Below, one piece after another: positions 7,717 through 14,944 of a stretch of DNA of 23,682 bases. The translations under genes and the position numbers were made by a program. Under the pieces are notes generated by a model. That model worked only from the letters and a program-made list of their open reading frames with translations, did not search any database and was not told the origin of the DNA. The stretch's first letter is position 1, and every line of letters begins with the position of its first letter. The stretch spans positions 1 through 23,682 of the forward strand of contig CAZYXP010000037.1 in NCBI GenBank assembly GCA_964651325.1, written 5' to 3'. Source of the DNA: JADFOB01 sp964651325. Lineage in GTDB: Bacteria > Planctomycetota > Phycisphaerae > UBA1845.

Positions 7717-8619
7717 ATGGAAGATGCCACGCGCGTTCGACGGCTGTTGGTATGGGGCCTTTTCTGTGCAACGTGCGTAGCGCTATTCGGTTGTGGGTTA
7801 CAGATTCCCAATCCGCCGGCCCGACAAATTCCCGCACAGACCAGGTCCACCCTGTCCAGCATCGTCCTTCCCGCCGAACCCTTTGAGCTCAAGCCGGAAT
7901 CGCCCGCGGAGCTTGCGCGGCGAGATCCAAGGGCGCTACTGCGTCGAGCCCTGGAACACTATGAGGACCACATCACGAATTACACCTGCACGTTCACACG
8001 GCGTGAACGGGTCAAAGGGACGCTGTCCAAGCGCCAAGTGATTCACGTTCGGTTCCGCGAACAACCCTACAGCGTCCGCATGTTGTGGGTGCGAAACGCC
8101 AAACGCGCGCGCCGCGCCGTGTACGTGCAGGAACGCCACCGGGGGTCTGGAGGACAGGAGTTGTTCCTCGTCGAACCGGCCGGTGCGATTGCCAGGGCGT
8201 TGTTTCCAACCGTGGCTATCCCCGTACACGGCAAGAGAGCACGCGCCGCAAGTCGCCACACCATCGACCAATTCGGGTTTCGATGGACGCTGCGGCGCAT
8301 CCTGCAAATCAACGAAAAGGCTGATCGTGCCGGCGTTTTGGATTTGCGCTTCGCCGGAGAAGGGGCGATTCAGGGCCGGCCCACCTTCATTCTTAACCGA
8401 TTCTTGCCCGAAGCCCACGATGACCCCGCGTACGCCAACGCCTTCCTCGAGCTCCATCTGGATCAGGAATGGTTGATCCCGCTTTCGATTCGCGCTTACG
8501 CCGACCATAACGGCGCCACGCTCAACGAGGCCTACACCTACAGCGATTTGAGAATCAATCCCGGCCTCGGTGACGCCTCCTTCGTACCTTGCTGTGGCAA
8601 GAGCCACACGGCTCCGTAA
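7717..8619 (+). CDS. DUF1571-family lipoprotein
   Basis: This 300-residue protein starts at an ATG preceded by the very strong SD GAAGGAGG. The N-terminus has a basic start (RVRR), a hydrophobic segment and the lipobox LFGC with C26, so it is predicted to be lipid-anchored. The body opens with HYEDHITNYTCTFTRRERVK (residues 81-100), then the VIHVRFREQPYSVRMLWV strand pattern. This is the signature of DUF1571, a planctomycete-enriched family. Its architecture resembles outer-membrane lipoprotein carrier folds (LolA/LolB-like beta half-barrel), suggesting lipid or hydrophobic ligand handling, but no activity is established. It is isolated by a terminator upstream and a palindromic repeat downstream. 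Confidence 0.8.
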   Translation: MEDATRVRRLLVWGLFCATCVALFGCGLQIPNPPARQIPAQTRSTLSSIVLPAEPFELKPESPAELARRDPRALLRRALEHYEDHITNYTCTFTRRERVKGTLSKRQVIHVRFREQPYSVRMLWVRNAKRARRAVYVQERHRGSGGQELFLVEPAGAIARALFPTVAIPVHGKRARAASRHTIDQFGFRWTLRRILQINEKADRAGVLDLRFAGEGAIQGRPTFILNRFLPEAHDDPAYANAFLELHLDQEWLIPLSIRAYADHNGATLNEAYTYSDLRINPGLGDASFVPCCGKSHTAP

Positions 8620-8646
8620 CCAAGCCCCTCATGCTCCGGTCCACGT

Positions 8647-8743
8647 CAGAGCCGAGGGCGCCAGCCCTCGGACCAGCCTTGCAGCGGTCGCAAGCGAACC
8701 AACAACATACGCGGATGTCCGCAGGCTGGCGCCTGCGGCTCTG
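8647..8743. repeat. Palindromic intergenic element with 20-bp inverted ends
   Basis: The left end at 8647-8666 and the reverse complement of the right end at 8724-8743 match at 18 of 20 positions (shared core CAGAGCCG and GGCGCCAGCC). Each end also folds on itself: CCGAGGGC/GCCCTCGG at 8652-8671 and CCGCAGGC/GCCTGCGG at 8719-8738. No ORF lies inside. Related sequence recurs near 10172-10275, so this looks like a member of a dispersed REP- or MITE-like family. Confidence 0.7.
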
Positions 8744-8843
8744 ATCCGGCATCCGATTCTACGTGCTTGTTGCTACTTGCGTCGTTTTGTGGAATGGTAC
8801 GCGGGTTGTATGCCCGAACCGCTATGAGGACGCCCTAGGCGCC

Positions 8844-10019
8844 ATGATGGATCTGGACGAAACCAAGACAATACGCATTACCTGTGCGCCTAGGCTGGTC
8901 GGATACTTGGCCCAAGAGGTCGAAGCCCTCGGCTATTCGATCACGTCATCGCATCTCACGGGATTGGAGCTTTCGGCCACGTTGCGTGATGCCATGCGGC
9001 TGAATCTGTTCGTGCGCACCGGCCTCAATGTGCTCTGCCTGATCGACGATTTCGCGTGCGAAGATTCCGACGCGCTTTATCGGGCCACCAACGCGCTGGC
9101 CTGGGAGGAAATGATCGATCCCGATGAGTACGTCAGCGTGGTTTCCAGCGTGAATACGCCGACGATCAACGACTGGCGATTTGCCAGCCTCAAGGCCAAA
9201 GACGCCATCGTCGATCGGGTGGCGTCCGCAGTGGGCCGGCGGCCGGACTCCGGCCCTCGGCGGGATCGTGTCGTGGTTCATCTCTATTGGCACGGAGATC
9301 GCTGCCGGCTCTACCTGAACACCTCGGGCCAAAAGCTGGCCGACCGGAACTACCGCAAAATTCCCCACAAAGCCCCGATGCAGGAATCGCTGGCGGCGGC
9401 GGTCGTTTTGGCCACGGGGTACGACGGATCCATGCCGCTGGTCAACCCCATGTGCGGCAGCGGGACCCTGGCCATCGAGGCCGCGCTCATCGCCTCGGGC
9501 CGTCCCCCCGGGTTGCTGCGGAGTAATTTTGGATTCCAGCATCTAAAGGGATTCGACGAAGACGCGTGGCGGACCATGCGTATCGCGGCGAAGAAGATAC
9601 GCGCCAAGACCGCCCCCGCGCCGATTGTGGCCACGGACCAAGACGAAACCGCCATCTGGGCAGCCAAGAAAAATGCCGAAACCGCGGGCGTACATCACCT
9701 GATCAAGTTTGACGTGTGCGATTTCGAGGCTACCCCGATGCCGGAAGAAAGGGGGATCGTCCTGCTCAATCCCGAGTACGGCGAGCGCATGGGCGAAGCC
9801 TCGGCATTGCAGCAAACCTACAAACGGATGGGCGATTACTTCAAACAGAAATGCCCAGGGTGGACTGGGTATATTTTCACCGGCAACATGGACTTGGCCA
9901 AGAAGGTCAGTCTGAAGGTGAGCCGGCGCATAGAGTTTTTCAACGCCAAGATAGATTGCCGCCTGCTCAAGTACGAATTGTACGAAGGGACACGCCGGAC
10001 AACGGAACCACAACCGTAA
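8844..10019 (+). CDS. THUMP-domain class I RNA methyltransferase (RlmL/YpsC-like)
   Basis: This 391-residue protein is counted from the ATG at 8844; the open frame extends 27 codons upstream, but that extension is not family-like. The N-terminal half (about 1-150) contains the THUMP-type RNA-binding region with LFVRTGLNVLCLI and the GDRCRLYLNTSGQKLADRNY stretch typical of the family. The methyltransferase half has SAM-binding NPMCGSGTLAIEAALIA (from residue 201), then an acidic ATDQDE, and the active-site motif NPEYGER at 309-315. Relatives methylate N2 of a guanine in 23S rRNA (RlmL N-terminal activity). The usual NPPYG is NPEYG here. The exact RNA target is not determined. Confidence 0.88.
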   Translation: MMDLDETKTIRITCAPRLVGYLAQEVEALGYSITSSHLTGLELSATLRDAMRLNLFVRTGLNVLCLIDDFACEDSDALYRATNALAWEEMIDPDEYVSVVSSVNTPTINDWRFASLKAKDAIVDRVASAVGRRPDSGPRRDRVVVHLYWHGDRCRLYLNTSGQKLADRNYRKIPHKAPMQESLAAAVVLATGYDGSMPLVNPMCGSGTLAIEAALIASGRPPGLLRSNFGFQHLKGFDEDAWRTMRIAAKKIRAKTAPAPIVATDQDETAIWAAKKNAETAGVHHLIKFDVCDFEATPMPEERGIVLLNPEYGERMGEASALQQTYKRMGDYFKQKCPGWTGYIFTGNMDLAKKVSLKVSRRIEFFNAKIDCRLLKYELYEGTRRTTEPQP

Positions 10020-10400
10020 GGGAGTTGGCTCTTCTCCCGGGCGCGCTCCCCCGGGGCTGCGGGCTCTTTCCCCCGAGCCGCGGGCTTCAGCCCGCGCGGC
10101 CCCCCGACGACAGCCAAACTCCTGGTTCGCAGTCTTCAGGGCGACGGGAACAAGCCTGGTGACCTCCCTATCAGAGCACCTGGCGCAAGCCTGGTGACCT
10201 CCTTATCCAGAGCACCCGGCGCGAGCCGGCGACTTTTTGCGGCGAATGGTCCGCAGGCTTGCGCCAGCGGCTCTGGGTCGCCACCCATCCCGTCCGCGCC
10301 TCGGCAAACTCGTCCTTGCCGCGCCAGAGGCGTGTCGATACCCTTACGGGGTAGTCCGGACAGTCCGGACCATAGTGATTCAGAAGGAAACGGGCAAAAC
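10020..10400. other. 381-base intergenic region filled with GC-rich hairpins and repeats
   Basis: No gene is supported. A hairpin CGCGGGCT/AGCCCGCG with a 2-base loop lies at 10079-10096, soon after the methyltransferase gene. It is followed by the repeat cluster at 10151-10275. The frame of the downstream gene is open upstream to about 10194, but there it translates repeat DNA into arginine/serine/proline-rich sequence, so I do not count it as coding. Confidence 0.6.
10151..10275. repeat. Direct plus inverted repeat cluster related to the 8647 element
   Basis: A 35-base tandem unit starts at 10151 and again at 10186, sharing CAAGCCTGGTGACCTCC. Within it, CAGAGCACCTGGCGCAAGCC (from 10172) and CAGAGCACCCGGCGCGAGCC (from 10208) are direct copies. 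A third copy lies inverted at 10249-10275, with reverse complement beginning CAGAGCCGCTGGCGCAAGCC. The core resembles the ends of the element at 8647-8743. Confidence 0.7.
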
Positions 10401-11102
10401 GTGACAGATCAACCGGATTCCGGCGAGCAAGAGTTGGATGCAGGCAAGGCGATGCCGGACACACCGGCACAGCCAGGCGCCGAACCGAACGACGCCACGG
10501 CGCCGTCCAACGAGAGCAGCGAGCAGTCCGACGTCCCGGGAGTGCCGGGCGAAACCACTGTGCCGGAAACCACTTTGCCAAGAACTACTGTGCCAGAAAC
10601 CGCTGTGCCCGAGATCACTGCGCCCGAAACCCCTGTTGCCGCCTCCGAAATTGATAGCGCCGCCCCAAACGCCGATGCCCCCGATGCCCCCGATGAGCCA
10701 GAGCCCGCCGAGACGCCTCCACAGGCTGATGCCGCGGACGACGAAGGCGCCGGCGACACCGACTCGATCGTGGAGAGTCCTGAAGACGTGAAGCTCCGCG
10801 AGGCCGCCACGGTAGAGCCGAACTGGCAACGCGAGACCTCGGCCCATCGCATTGCCGTCGAACTAAAACGGATCGAGACCGAGGTTCGAGCCATCCTCGA
10901 TGTGCAGGATTCTCGCCGGAAACGCAAGCTCACGGGAAGTCGCCGGTGGCGGGAGCTTGAAGAGGACATGATTCGGTGGCACTTTACAAGCAGGATAGAT
11001 CAATCGGCCCTCAAGCGGCTCGGCGAGTTGGTTCCCAAGCGGAATTTCCTGTTCCAACGCCTGCATTTCCTGGCAGGAACTCGGGTGGGTTGGAATACCT
11101 GA
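10401..11102 (+). CDS. Acidic low-complexity protein with basic C-terminal domain, unknown
   Basis: I chose the GTG at 10401 (233 residues); AGAAGGAAA lies about 10 bases upstream and everything before it is repeat DNA. Residues 1-135 are disordered in style: rich in Pro, Glu, Asp, Ala and Thr, with tandem five-residue units from about 54 to 79 (VPETT, LPRTT, VPETA, VPEIT, APETP). Residues 140-233 change sharply to a basic, helical and aromatic domain containing SRRKRKLTGSRRWRELEEDM and a final FLFQRLHFLAGTRVGWNT. No signal peptide or membrane helix is present, so it is probably cytoplasmic. I do not recognise the family. The basic C-terminus could bind nucleic acid or ribosomes, with the acidic tail as a flexible arm; this is inference only. 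Confidence 0.6.
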   Translation: MTDQPDSGEQELDAGKAMPDTPAQPGAEPNDATAPSNESSEQSDVPGVPGETTVPETTLPRTTVPETAVPEITAPETPVAASEIDSAAPNADAPDAPDEPEPAETPPQADAADDEGAGDTDSIVESPEDVKLREAATVEPNWQRETSAHRIAVELKRIETEVRAILDVQDSRRKRKLTGSRRWRELEEDMIRWHFTSRIDQSALKRLGELVPKRNFLFQRLHFLAGTRVGWNT

Positions 11103-11281
11103 CGCTTTGAGAATAGACGCTTGATCTAACCAAATGATGCCGGATATACTGCCGATGGCTCCTATGCACTGGGATCCATTCCGGCTAAAGCGGGCAACCG
11201 ATTCGCGGGTTTCGCCCAAACATAAACCACCGTTCAGCGAAGGGAACGACCGCGCGAACCGGCTTATAGGAAAGGTCTGCG

Positions 11282-12511
11282 ATGATGGCACCACTAACTA
11301 CTGATTGTCAAGGGATGACGGGCGCAGAGCACATCAAGCTCGTAGAGGACAACGCCGCCCACAACTACAGCCCACTGCCCGTGGTGGTTACGAAAGCCGA
11401 TGGCGTTTGGGTTGAGGATGTCGACGGCAACCGCTTTATGGACATGCTCGCCGCCTACTCCGCGGTGAACTTCGGCCACGGAAATGCCGAGCTGATCGCC
11501 GTAGCCAAGGCTCAGTTGGGCAAAGTTACTCTGACATCTCGGGCGTTCCACAACGACCAACTCGGGCCGATGTGTGCCGAATTGGCGCAGCTTTGCGGCA
11601 TGGAAGCCGTGCTCCCCATGAACACCGGGGCCGAGGCCGTGGAAACCGCCATCAAGACCGCCCGAAAATGGGGTTACACGAAGAAGGGCGTGCCGGATGG
11701 CAAGGCCAAGATCATCTGCTGCAGTGAGAACTTCCACGGCCGGACCACCACGATTGTCTCCTTCAGCACGGATCCACAGTGCCGCGTAGGCTTCGGTCCG
11801 TTTACGCCGGGCTTTGAAGTCGTCCAATACGGCGACGCCGACGCGCTGGCCAAGGCCATCGATGAGCATACGGTCGGCTTCCTCGTCGAGCCGATTCAGG
11901 GCGAGGCCGGGATCATCGTCCCGCCGGAAGGCTATCTTCGAGCGGCCAGGGACCTGTGTAGCGAGCGAAACGTTCTTTTCATCGCGGACGAGATCCAATC
12001 GGGTCTGGGCCGATGCGGCACGACGTTCTGCGTGGAACACGACGGCATCAAGCCGGACATCTTCACGCTCGGCAAGGCGCTCGGTGGGGGGATCATGCCG
12101 GTATCCGCGGTCGTTTCCTCCAAAGAGATCCTCAGCGTCTTCACGCCTGGGGATCATGGCAGCACCTTTGGAGGGAATCCGCTGGCGTGCGCGATCGCCC
12201 GCAAGGTGATCGAGATGCTCAACACGAACCGCCATCAGCAGAACGCGAAAGAGGTAGGGGCGTACCTCTTCGACAAGCTCGCATCGCTAAAACCAGACAA
12301 GATCAAGGAGATTCGCGGACGCGGGCTCTGGGTGGGTATAGAGCTACATATCGAGGCCGGACCCGCCCGGAAATACTGCAAGGAGCTCATGAACGAGGGG
12401 CTGCTCTGCAAAGATACCCATGAACAGGTCATGCGGCTCGCGCCGCCGTTGGTGATCACCCGCGAAGAGGTTGATTGGGCCTTCGAGCGTCTTCAGAAAG
12501 TGCTGTCTTGA
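11282..12511 (+). CDS. rocD: Ornithine aminotransferase (ornithine--oxo-acid transaminase)
   Basis: This 409-residue PLP enzyme transfers the delta-amino group of ornithine to 2-oxoglutarate, giving glutamate-5-semialdehyde and glutamate. Class III aminotransferase marks are all present: NTGAEAVETAIKTARKWGY (115-132), FHGRT (151-155), LVEPIQGEAG (201-210) and FIADEIQSGLGRCG (233-246) with D236 contacting the PLP ring nitrogen. K265 in TLGKALGGG is the Schiff-base lysine. The wording of these motifs and the start VEDNAAHNYSPLPVVVTKADG match ornithine aminotransferases better than acetylornithine or GABA transaminases. The tandem ATGs at 11282 and 11285 follow AGGAAAGG. It is followed by ornithine carbamoyltransferase and carbamate kinase, which supports an ornithine role. 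Confidence 0.92.
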   Translation: MMAPLTTDCQGMTGAEHIKLVEDNAAHNYSPLPVVVTKADGVWVEDVDGNRFMDMLAAYSAVNFGHGNAELIAVAKAQLGKVTLTSRAFHNDQLGPMCAELAQLCGMEAVLPMNTGAEAVETAIKTARKWGYTKKGVPDGKAKIICCSENFHGRTTTIVSFSTDPQCRVGFGPFTPGFEVVQYGDADALAKAIDEHTVGFLVEPIQGEAGIIVPPEGYLRAARDLCSERNVLFIADEIQSGLGRCGTTFCVEHDGIKPDIFTLGKALGGGIMPVSAVVSSKEILSVFTPGDHGSTFGGNPLACAIARKVIEMLNTNRHQQNAKEVGAYLFDKLASLKPDKIKEIRGRGLWVGIELHIEAGPARKYCKELMNEGLLCKDTHEQVMRLAPPLVITREEVDWAFERLQKVLS

Positions 12512-12545
12512 TGGTGCGAGGTCAAAATGGCGGAGACCTCTCCCG

Positions 12546-12618
12546 ATCCGAACCGCGCCCGTCAGGAAGCGGCCGGGCCGCGACAACCACCCCCCCCCCT
12601 AACGGTCGGGGTTCGGAT
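12546..12618. repeat. Imperfect inverted repeat with a 10-C tract, upstream of OTC gene
   Basis: The left arm 12546-12572 and the reverse complement of the right arm 12592-12618 agree at most of 27 positions, sharing ATCCGAACC, CG, CCGT and AGG. The right arm contains ten consecutive C residues (12590-12599). The element fills the spacer between the aminotransferase and carbamoyltransferase genes. It ends 73 bases before the GTG start and contains no ORF. Confidence 0.65.
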
Positions 12619-12690
12619 AGGAGTTCATCTTCTTGAGTCACGACACCAAGAATCAGCGACACCGGAAACAGTGCGAAAGGAGCCAACAAC

Positions 12691-13623
12691 GTGGACCAAG
12701 AGCTAACCGGACGAAGCTTCGTCTCGATCCTTGATTTCTCAGCCGATGAATTGACCACCGTCCTCGAAACCGCGGCCGCCATCAAGGCAGACCACGCCGC
12801 GTTTGGCGCTGCGCCGCTGCAAAAGAAAACGCTCGGCATGATCTTTCAGAAGCCGTCGCTACGCACCCGCGTATCTTTCGAGGCCGGCATGACTCAACTC
12901 GGCGGGCATGCTATCTACCTCGCCCCAACCGATATCAGCCTGGGCAAGCGAGAAACCACGGAGGACATCGCACTGGTGCTGTCGAGGCATGTAGACGGCA
13001 TCATGGCCCGCGTATTCGGCCACAACATCGTCGCGGATCTCGCCGCGCATGCGACCGTACCCGTAATCAACGGGCTGAGCGACTATGAGCATCCCTGCCA
13101 GATTCTGGCCGACTTCCAGACCGTGATCGAACGCAAGGGTCACCTCAAGGGATTAACCCTCTGTTACATCGGCGACGGAAACAATGTGGCCCATTCGCTG
13201 ATGTTCGCGTCCGCTCGCTTGGGCGTGAACATCACCGTCATCACGCCCGCCGGATACGAGCCGCCCCAATCCGTGACCACCCAGGCGACCGAAATCGCAA
13301 CAGCGTCCGGGTGCCGCATCCAGATCGCCAACGATATGGAGGCCGTGCGCGGGGCTGACGTGCTCTACACGGACGTGTGGGCGTCGATGGGCCAAGAAGC
13401 GGAGGCGGAGCAGCGCAAGAAGGTGTTTGCCCCCTACACCATCAACGCCGATGCCGTCGCGCGGGCCCATAGTGACGCAATCATTCTCCACTGCCTGCCC
13501 GCACACTACGGCGACGAGATCGATTACGAAACATCGAGATTGCCCAACTCCGCGATCTTCGATCAGGCCGAGAACAGGCTACACGCCCAGAAGGCGCTTT
13601 TGGTCCATCTGATGGCCGGCTGA
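12691..13623 (+). CDS. argF: Ornithine carbamoyltransferase
   Basis: This 310-residue cytoplasmic enzyme interconverts carbamoyl phosphate plus ornithine and citrulline plus phosphate. The GTG start at 12691 has GAAAGGAG about 8 bases upstream. Carbamoyl-phosphate-binding motifs are SLRTR (56-60; family STRTR) and HPCQ (134-137). The ornithine-site loop is DVWASMGQE (228-236), and the catalytic cysteine motif is HCLPAH (267-272). The SMG loop argues for ornithine rather than putrescine or N-acetylornithine as substrate. Placement between ornithine aminotransferase and carbamate kinase suggests a catabolic (ArcB-like) direction, but sequence alone does not separate ArgF from ArcB. I use argF as the generic symbol. 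Confidence 0.93.
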   Translation: MDQELTGRSFVSILDFSADELTTVLETAAAIKADHAAFGAAPLQKKTLGMIFQKPSLRTRVSFEAGMTQLGGHAIYLAPTDISLGKRETTEDIALVLSRHVDGIMARVFGHNIVADLAAHATVPVINGLSDYEHPCQILADFQTVIERKGHLKGLTLCYIGDGNNVAHSLMFASARLGVNITVITPAGYEPPQSVTTQATEIATASGCRIQIANDMEAVRGADVLYTDVWASMGQEAEAEQRKKVFAPYTINADAVARAHSDAIILHCLPAHYGDEIDYETSRLPNSAIFDQAENRLHAQKALLVHLMAG

Positions 13624-13724
13624 ACCGAGGCTTATCGAAAGCGGGCGTAGATCGTTCGGGTCTACGAGATCGCCGATAACAGCAGTGGTTGTGGTACGGA
13701 CGTCCGGCCGCCATACAGCGTGGC

Positions 13725-13787
13725 AGGGCGGGAGAAAAGCGGGTTCCATCCGCCGTCACGCTCATTGCGGCGGGCAGAACCCGCCCT
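13725..13787. repeat. GC-rich inverted repeat in the spacer before carbamate kinase
   Basis: AGGGCGGG (13725-13732) is repeated inverted as CCCGCCCT (13780-13787), and nested GCGGGTTC (13739-13746) as GAACCCGC (13777-13784). The two pairings overlap on the right side, so alternative hairpins are possible. No T-run follows. It lies in a 215-base gap with no ORF and fits the same class of intergenic palindromes seen elsewhere in the window. Confidence 0.55.
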
Positions 13788-13838
13788 ACACAGAATGTAA
13801 GACTGCTCTAGGGAAAGCGATTCGAGGCTTGCCGTTCC

Positions 13839-14792
13839 ATGGGACTGAAATTCGTCGTAGCATTAGGTGGAAACGCGATCACGCAACCCGATGAGGTGGG
13901 GCGTGTGGAGCAGCAGTTCGCCAACTCCCGCATCACGGCCGGCGCATTGGCCGATCTGATCGAGCAGGGGCACTCGCTGGTCATCACGCACGGGAACGGT
14001 CCTCAGATCGGGAATTTCCTCCTACGAAACGAAGCGGCCTCCAACCGAATCTACCCGCTTCCCATGGAGGTTGCGGTAGCCCACGTCCAGGGCGGCATGG
14101 GCTTCATGATCGCTGAAACGCTCACCAATGAGCTTGCGCGGCGCAACATCCATCGTCCGGTAACTGCTTTGCTCACGATGATCGAAGTGGATAGCCGGGA
14201 TCCGTCTTTTGCCGACCCCACCAAGCCGATCGGACGCACCCTCAACAAGGCCGAGGCCGACCGCTTCGCCGGCGAAGAGGGGTGGCGCATCAAGGAGATT
14301 ACCGAGGGAAAGTACCGGCGAGTCGTCGCGTCGCCTTTGCCCGTTCGTATTGTCGAGCAGGACATCATCAGTCGCTGTGTTGCGGCCGGCGATCTCGTGG
14401 TGGTCTGCGGCGGAGGGGGGATTCCCGTGGTCCGGCGCGAAGACGGCTCGCTACAGGGCGTGCCGGCGGTGATCGATAAGGATTCTGCGAGCGCCCTCTT
14501 GGCGGCGAAGGTGGGCGCCGACGCCATGTTGATTCTCACCAACGTCGAGCGAGTCTGCATTGATTTCGGAAAGCCGGAACAGCGGGCCATCGCGCGGATG
14601 ACGGTCGACGAGGCTCGATCGCACATGGACGCAGGCCAGTTTCCGGCCGGTTCGATGGGGCCCAAGATTCAGGCGGCCATCAATTTTCTACAATCGTCAA
14701 CCAAGGACGACGCCCTAGTCTTCATCGGCCCGTTAGCAAAGTCGATCGAGACGATCAAGGGCGATGTCGGCACGACGATCACCAAGCGCTGA
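13839..14792 (+). CDS. arcC: Carbamate kinase
   Basis: This 317-residue amino-acid-kinase-fold enzyme catalyses carbamoyl phosphate + ADP = ATP + carbamate (then ammonia and CO2). Family motifs in order: VVALGGNAI (6-14), VITHGNGPQIG (48-58), VQGGMGFM (83-90), VVVCGGGGIPV (187-197), AVIDKDSASALLA (210-222), and SMGPKI (272-277). Length is standard (about 310). The ATG at 13839 has only a weak GAGG about 12 bases upstream. Following ornithine carbamoyltransferase, it suggests ATP gain from citrulline as in the arginine deiminase route, although no arginine deiminase gene is in the window. The gene is separated from argF by 215 bases that contain an inverted repeat, so separate transcription is possible. 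Confidence 0.95.
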   Translation: MGLKFVVALGGNAITQPDEVGRVEQQFANSRITAGALADLIEQGHSLVITHGNGPQIGNFLLRNEAASNRIYPLPMEVAVAHVQGGMGFMIAETLTNELARRNIHRPVTALLTMIEVDSRDPSFADPTKPIGRTLNKAEADRFAGEEGWRIKEITEGKYRRVVASPLPVRIVEQDIISRCVAAGDLVVVCGGGGIPVVRREDGSLQGVPAVIDKDSASALLAAKVGADAMLILTNVERVCIDFGKPEQRAIARMTVDEARSHMDAGQFPAGSMGPKIQAAINFLQSSTKDDALVFIGPLAKSIETIKGDVGTTITKR

Positions 14793-14871
14793 GCGACGCG
14801 CGCCGATCCTGCTTGCCGCCCCAAGCCTCTCCTCTGAAGCCACGCGGCTCGGGCGGGTTGCAAGTACCAGT

Positions 14872-14910
14872 AAAAAAACGCCTTCCACCGGCGTTGCTGC
14901 CGGCGGAAGG
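14872..14910 (-). terminator. Terminator of the reverse-strand prepilin gene
   Basis: Read on the - strand, CCTTCCGCCGGC pairs with GCCGGTGGAAGG (one mismatch) around AGCAAC and is followed by CG and seven Ts (the A-run at 14872-14878 on the + strand). It starts 34 bases beyond the prepilin stop. The stem also lies 79 bases after arcC, but no T-run exists in that direction. Confidence 0.88.
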
Positions 14911-14944
14911 CACGTCGATTCTCAAGTTTCGAGCCTACTCTGGT

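Noticed and set aside
10151..10275. Possible CRISPR array
   Set aside because: Only three imperfect copies, one inverted, with no regular spacers and no cas genes.
10194..10400. 69-codon upstream extension of the acidic protein
   Set aside because: It runs through direct and inverted repeat DNA and gives Arg/Ser/Pro-rich sequence; the GTG at 10401 is a better start.
11294..12235. 313-codon open frame on the - strand
   Set aside because: Antisense to the clearly homologous ornithine aminotransferase; composition is that of a shadow frame.
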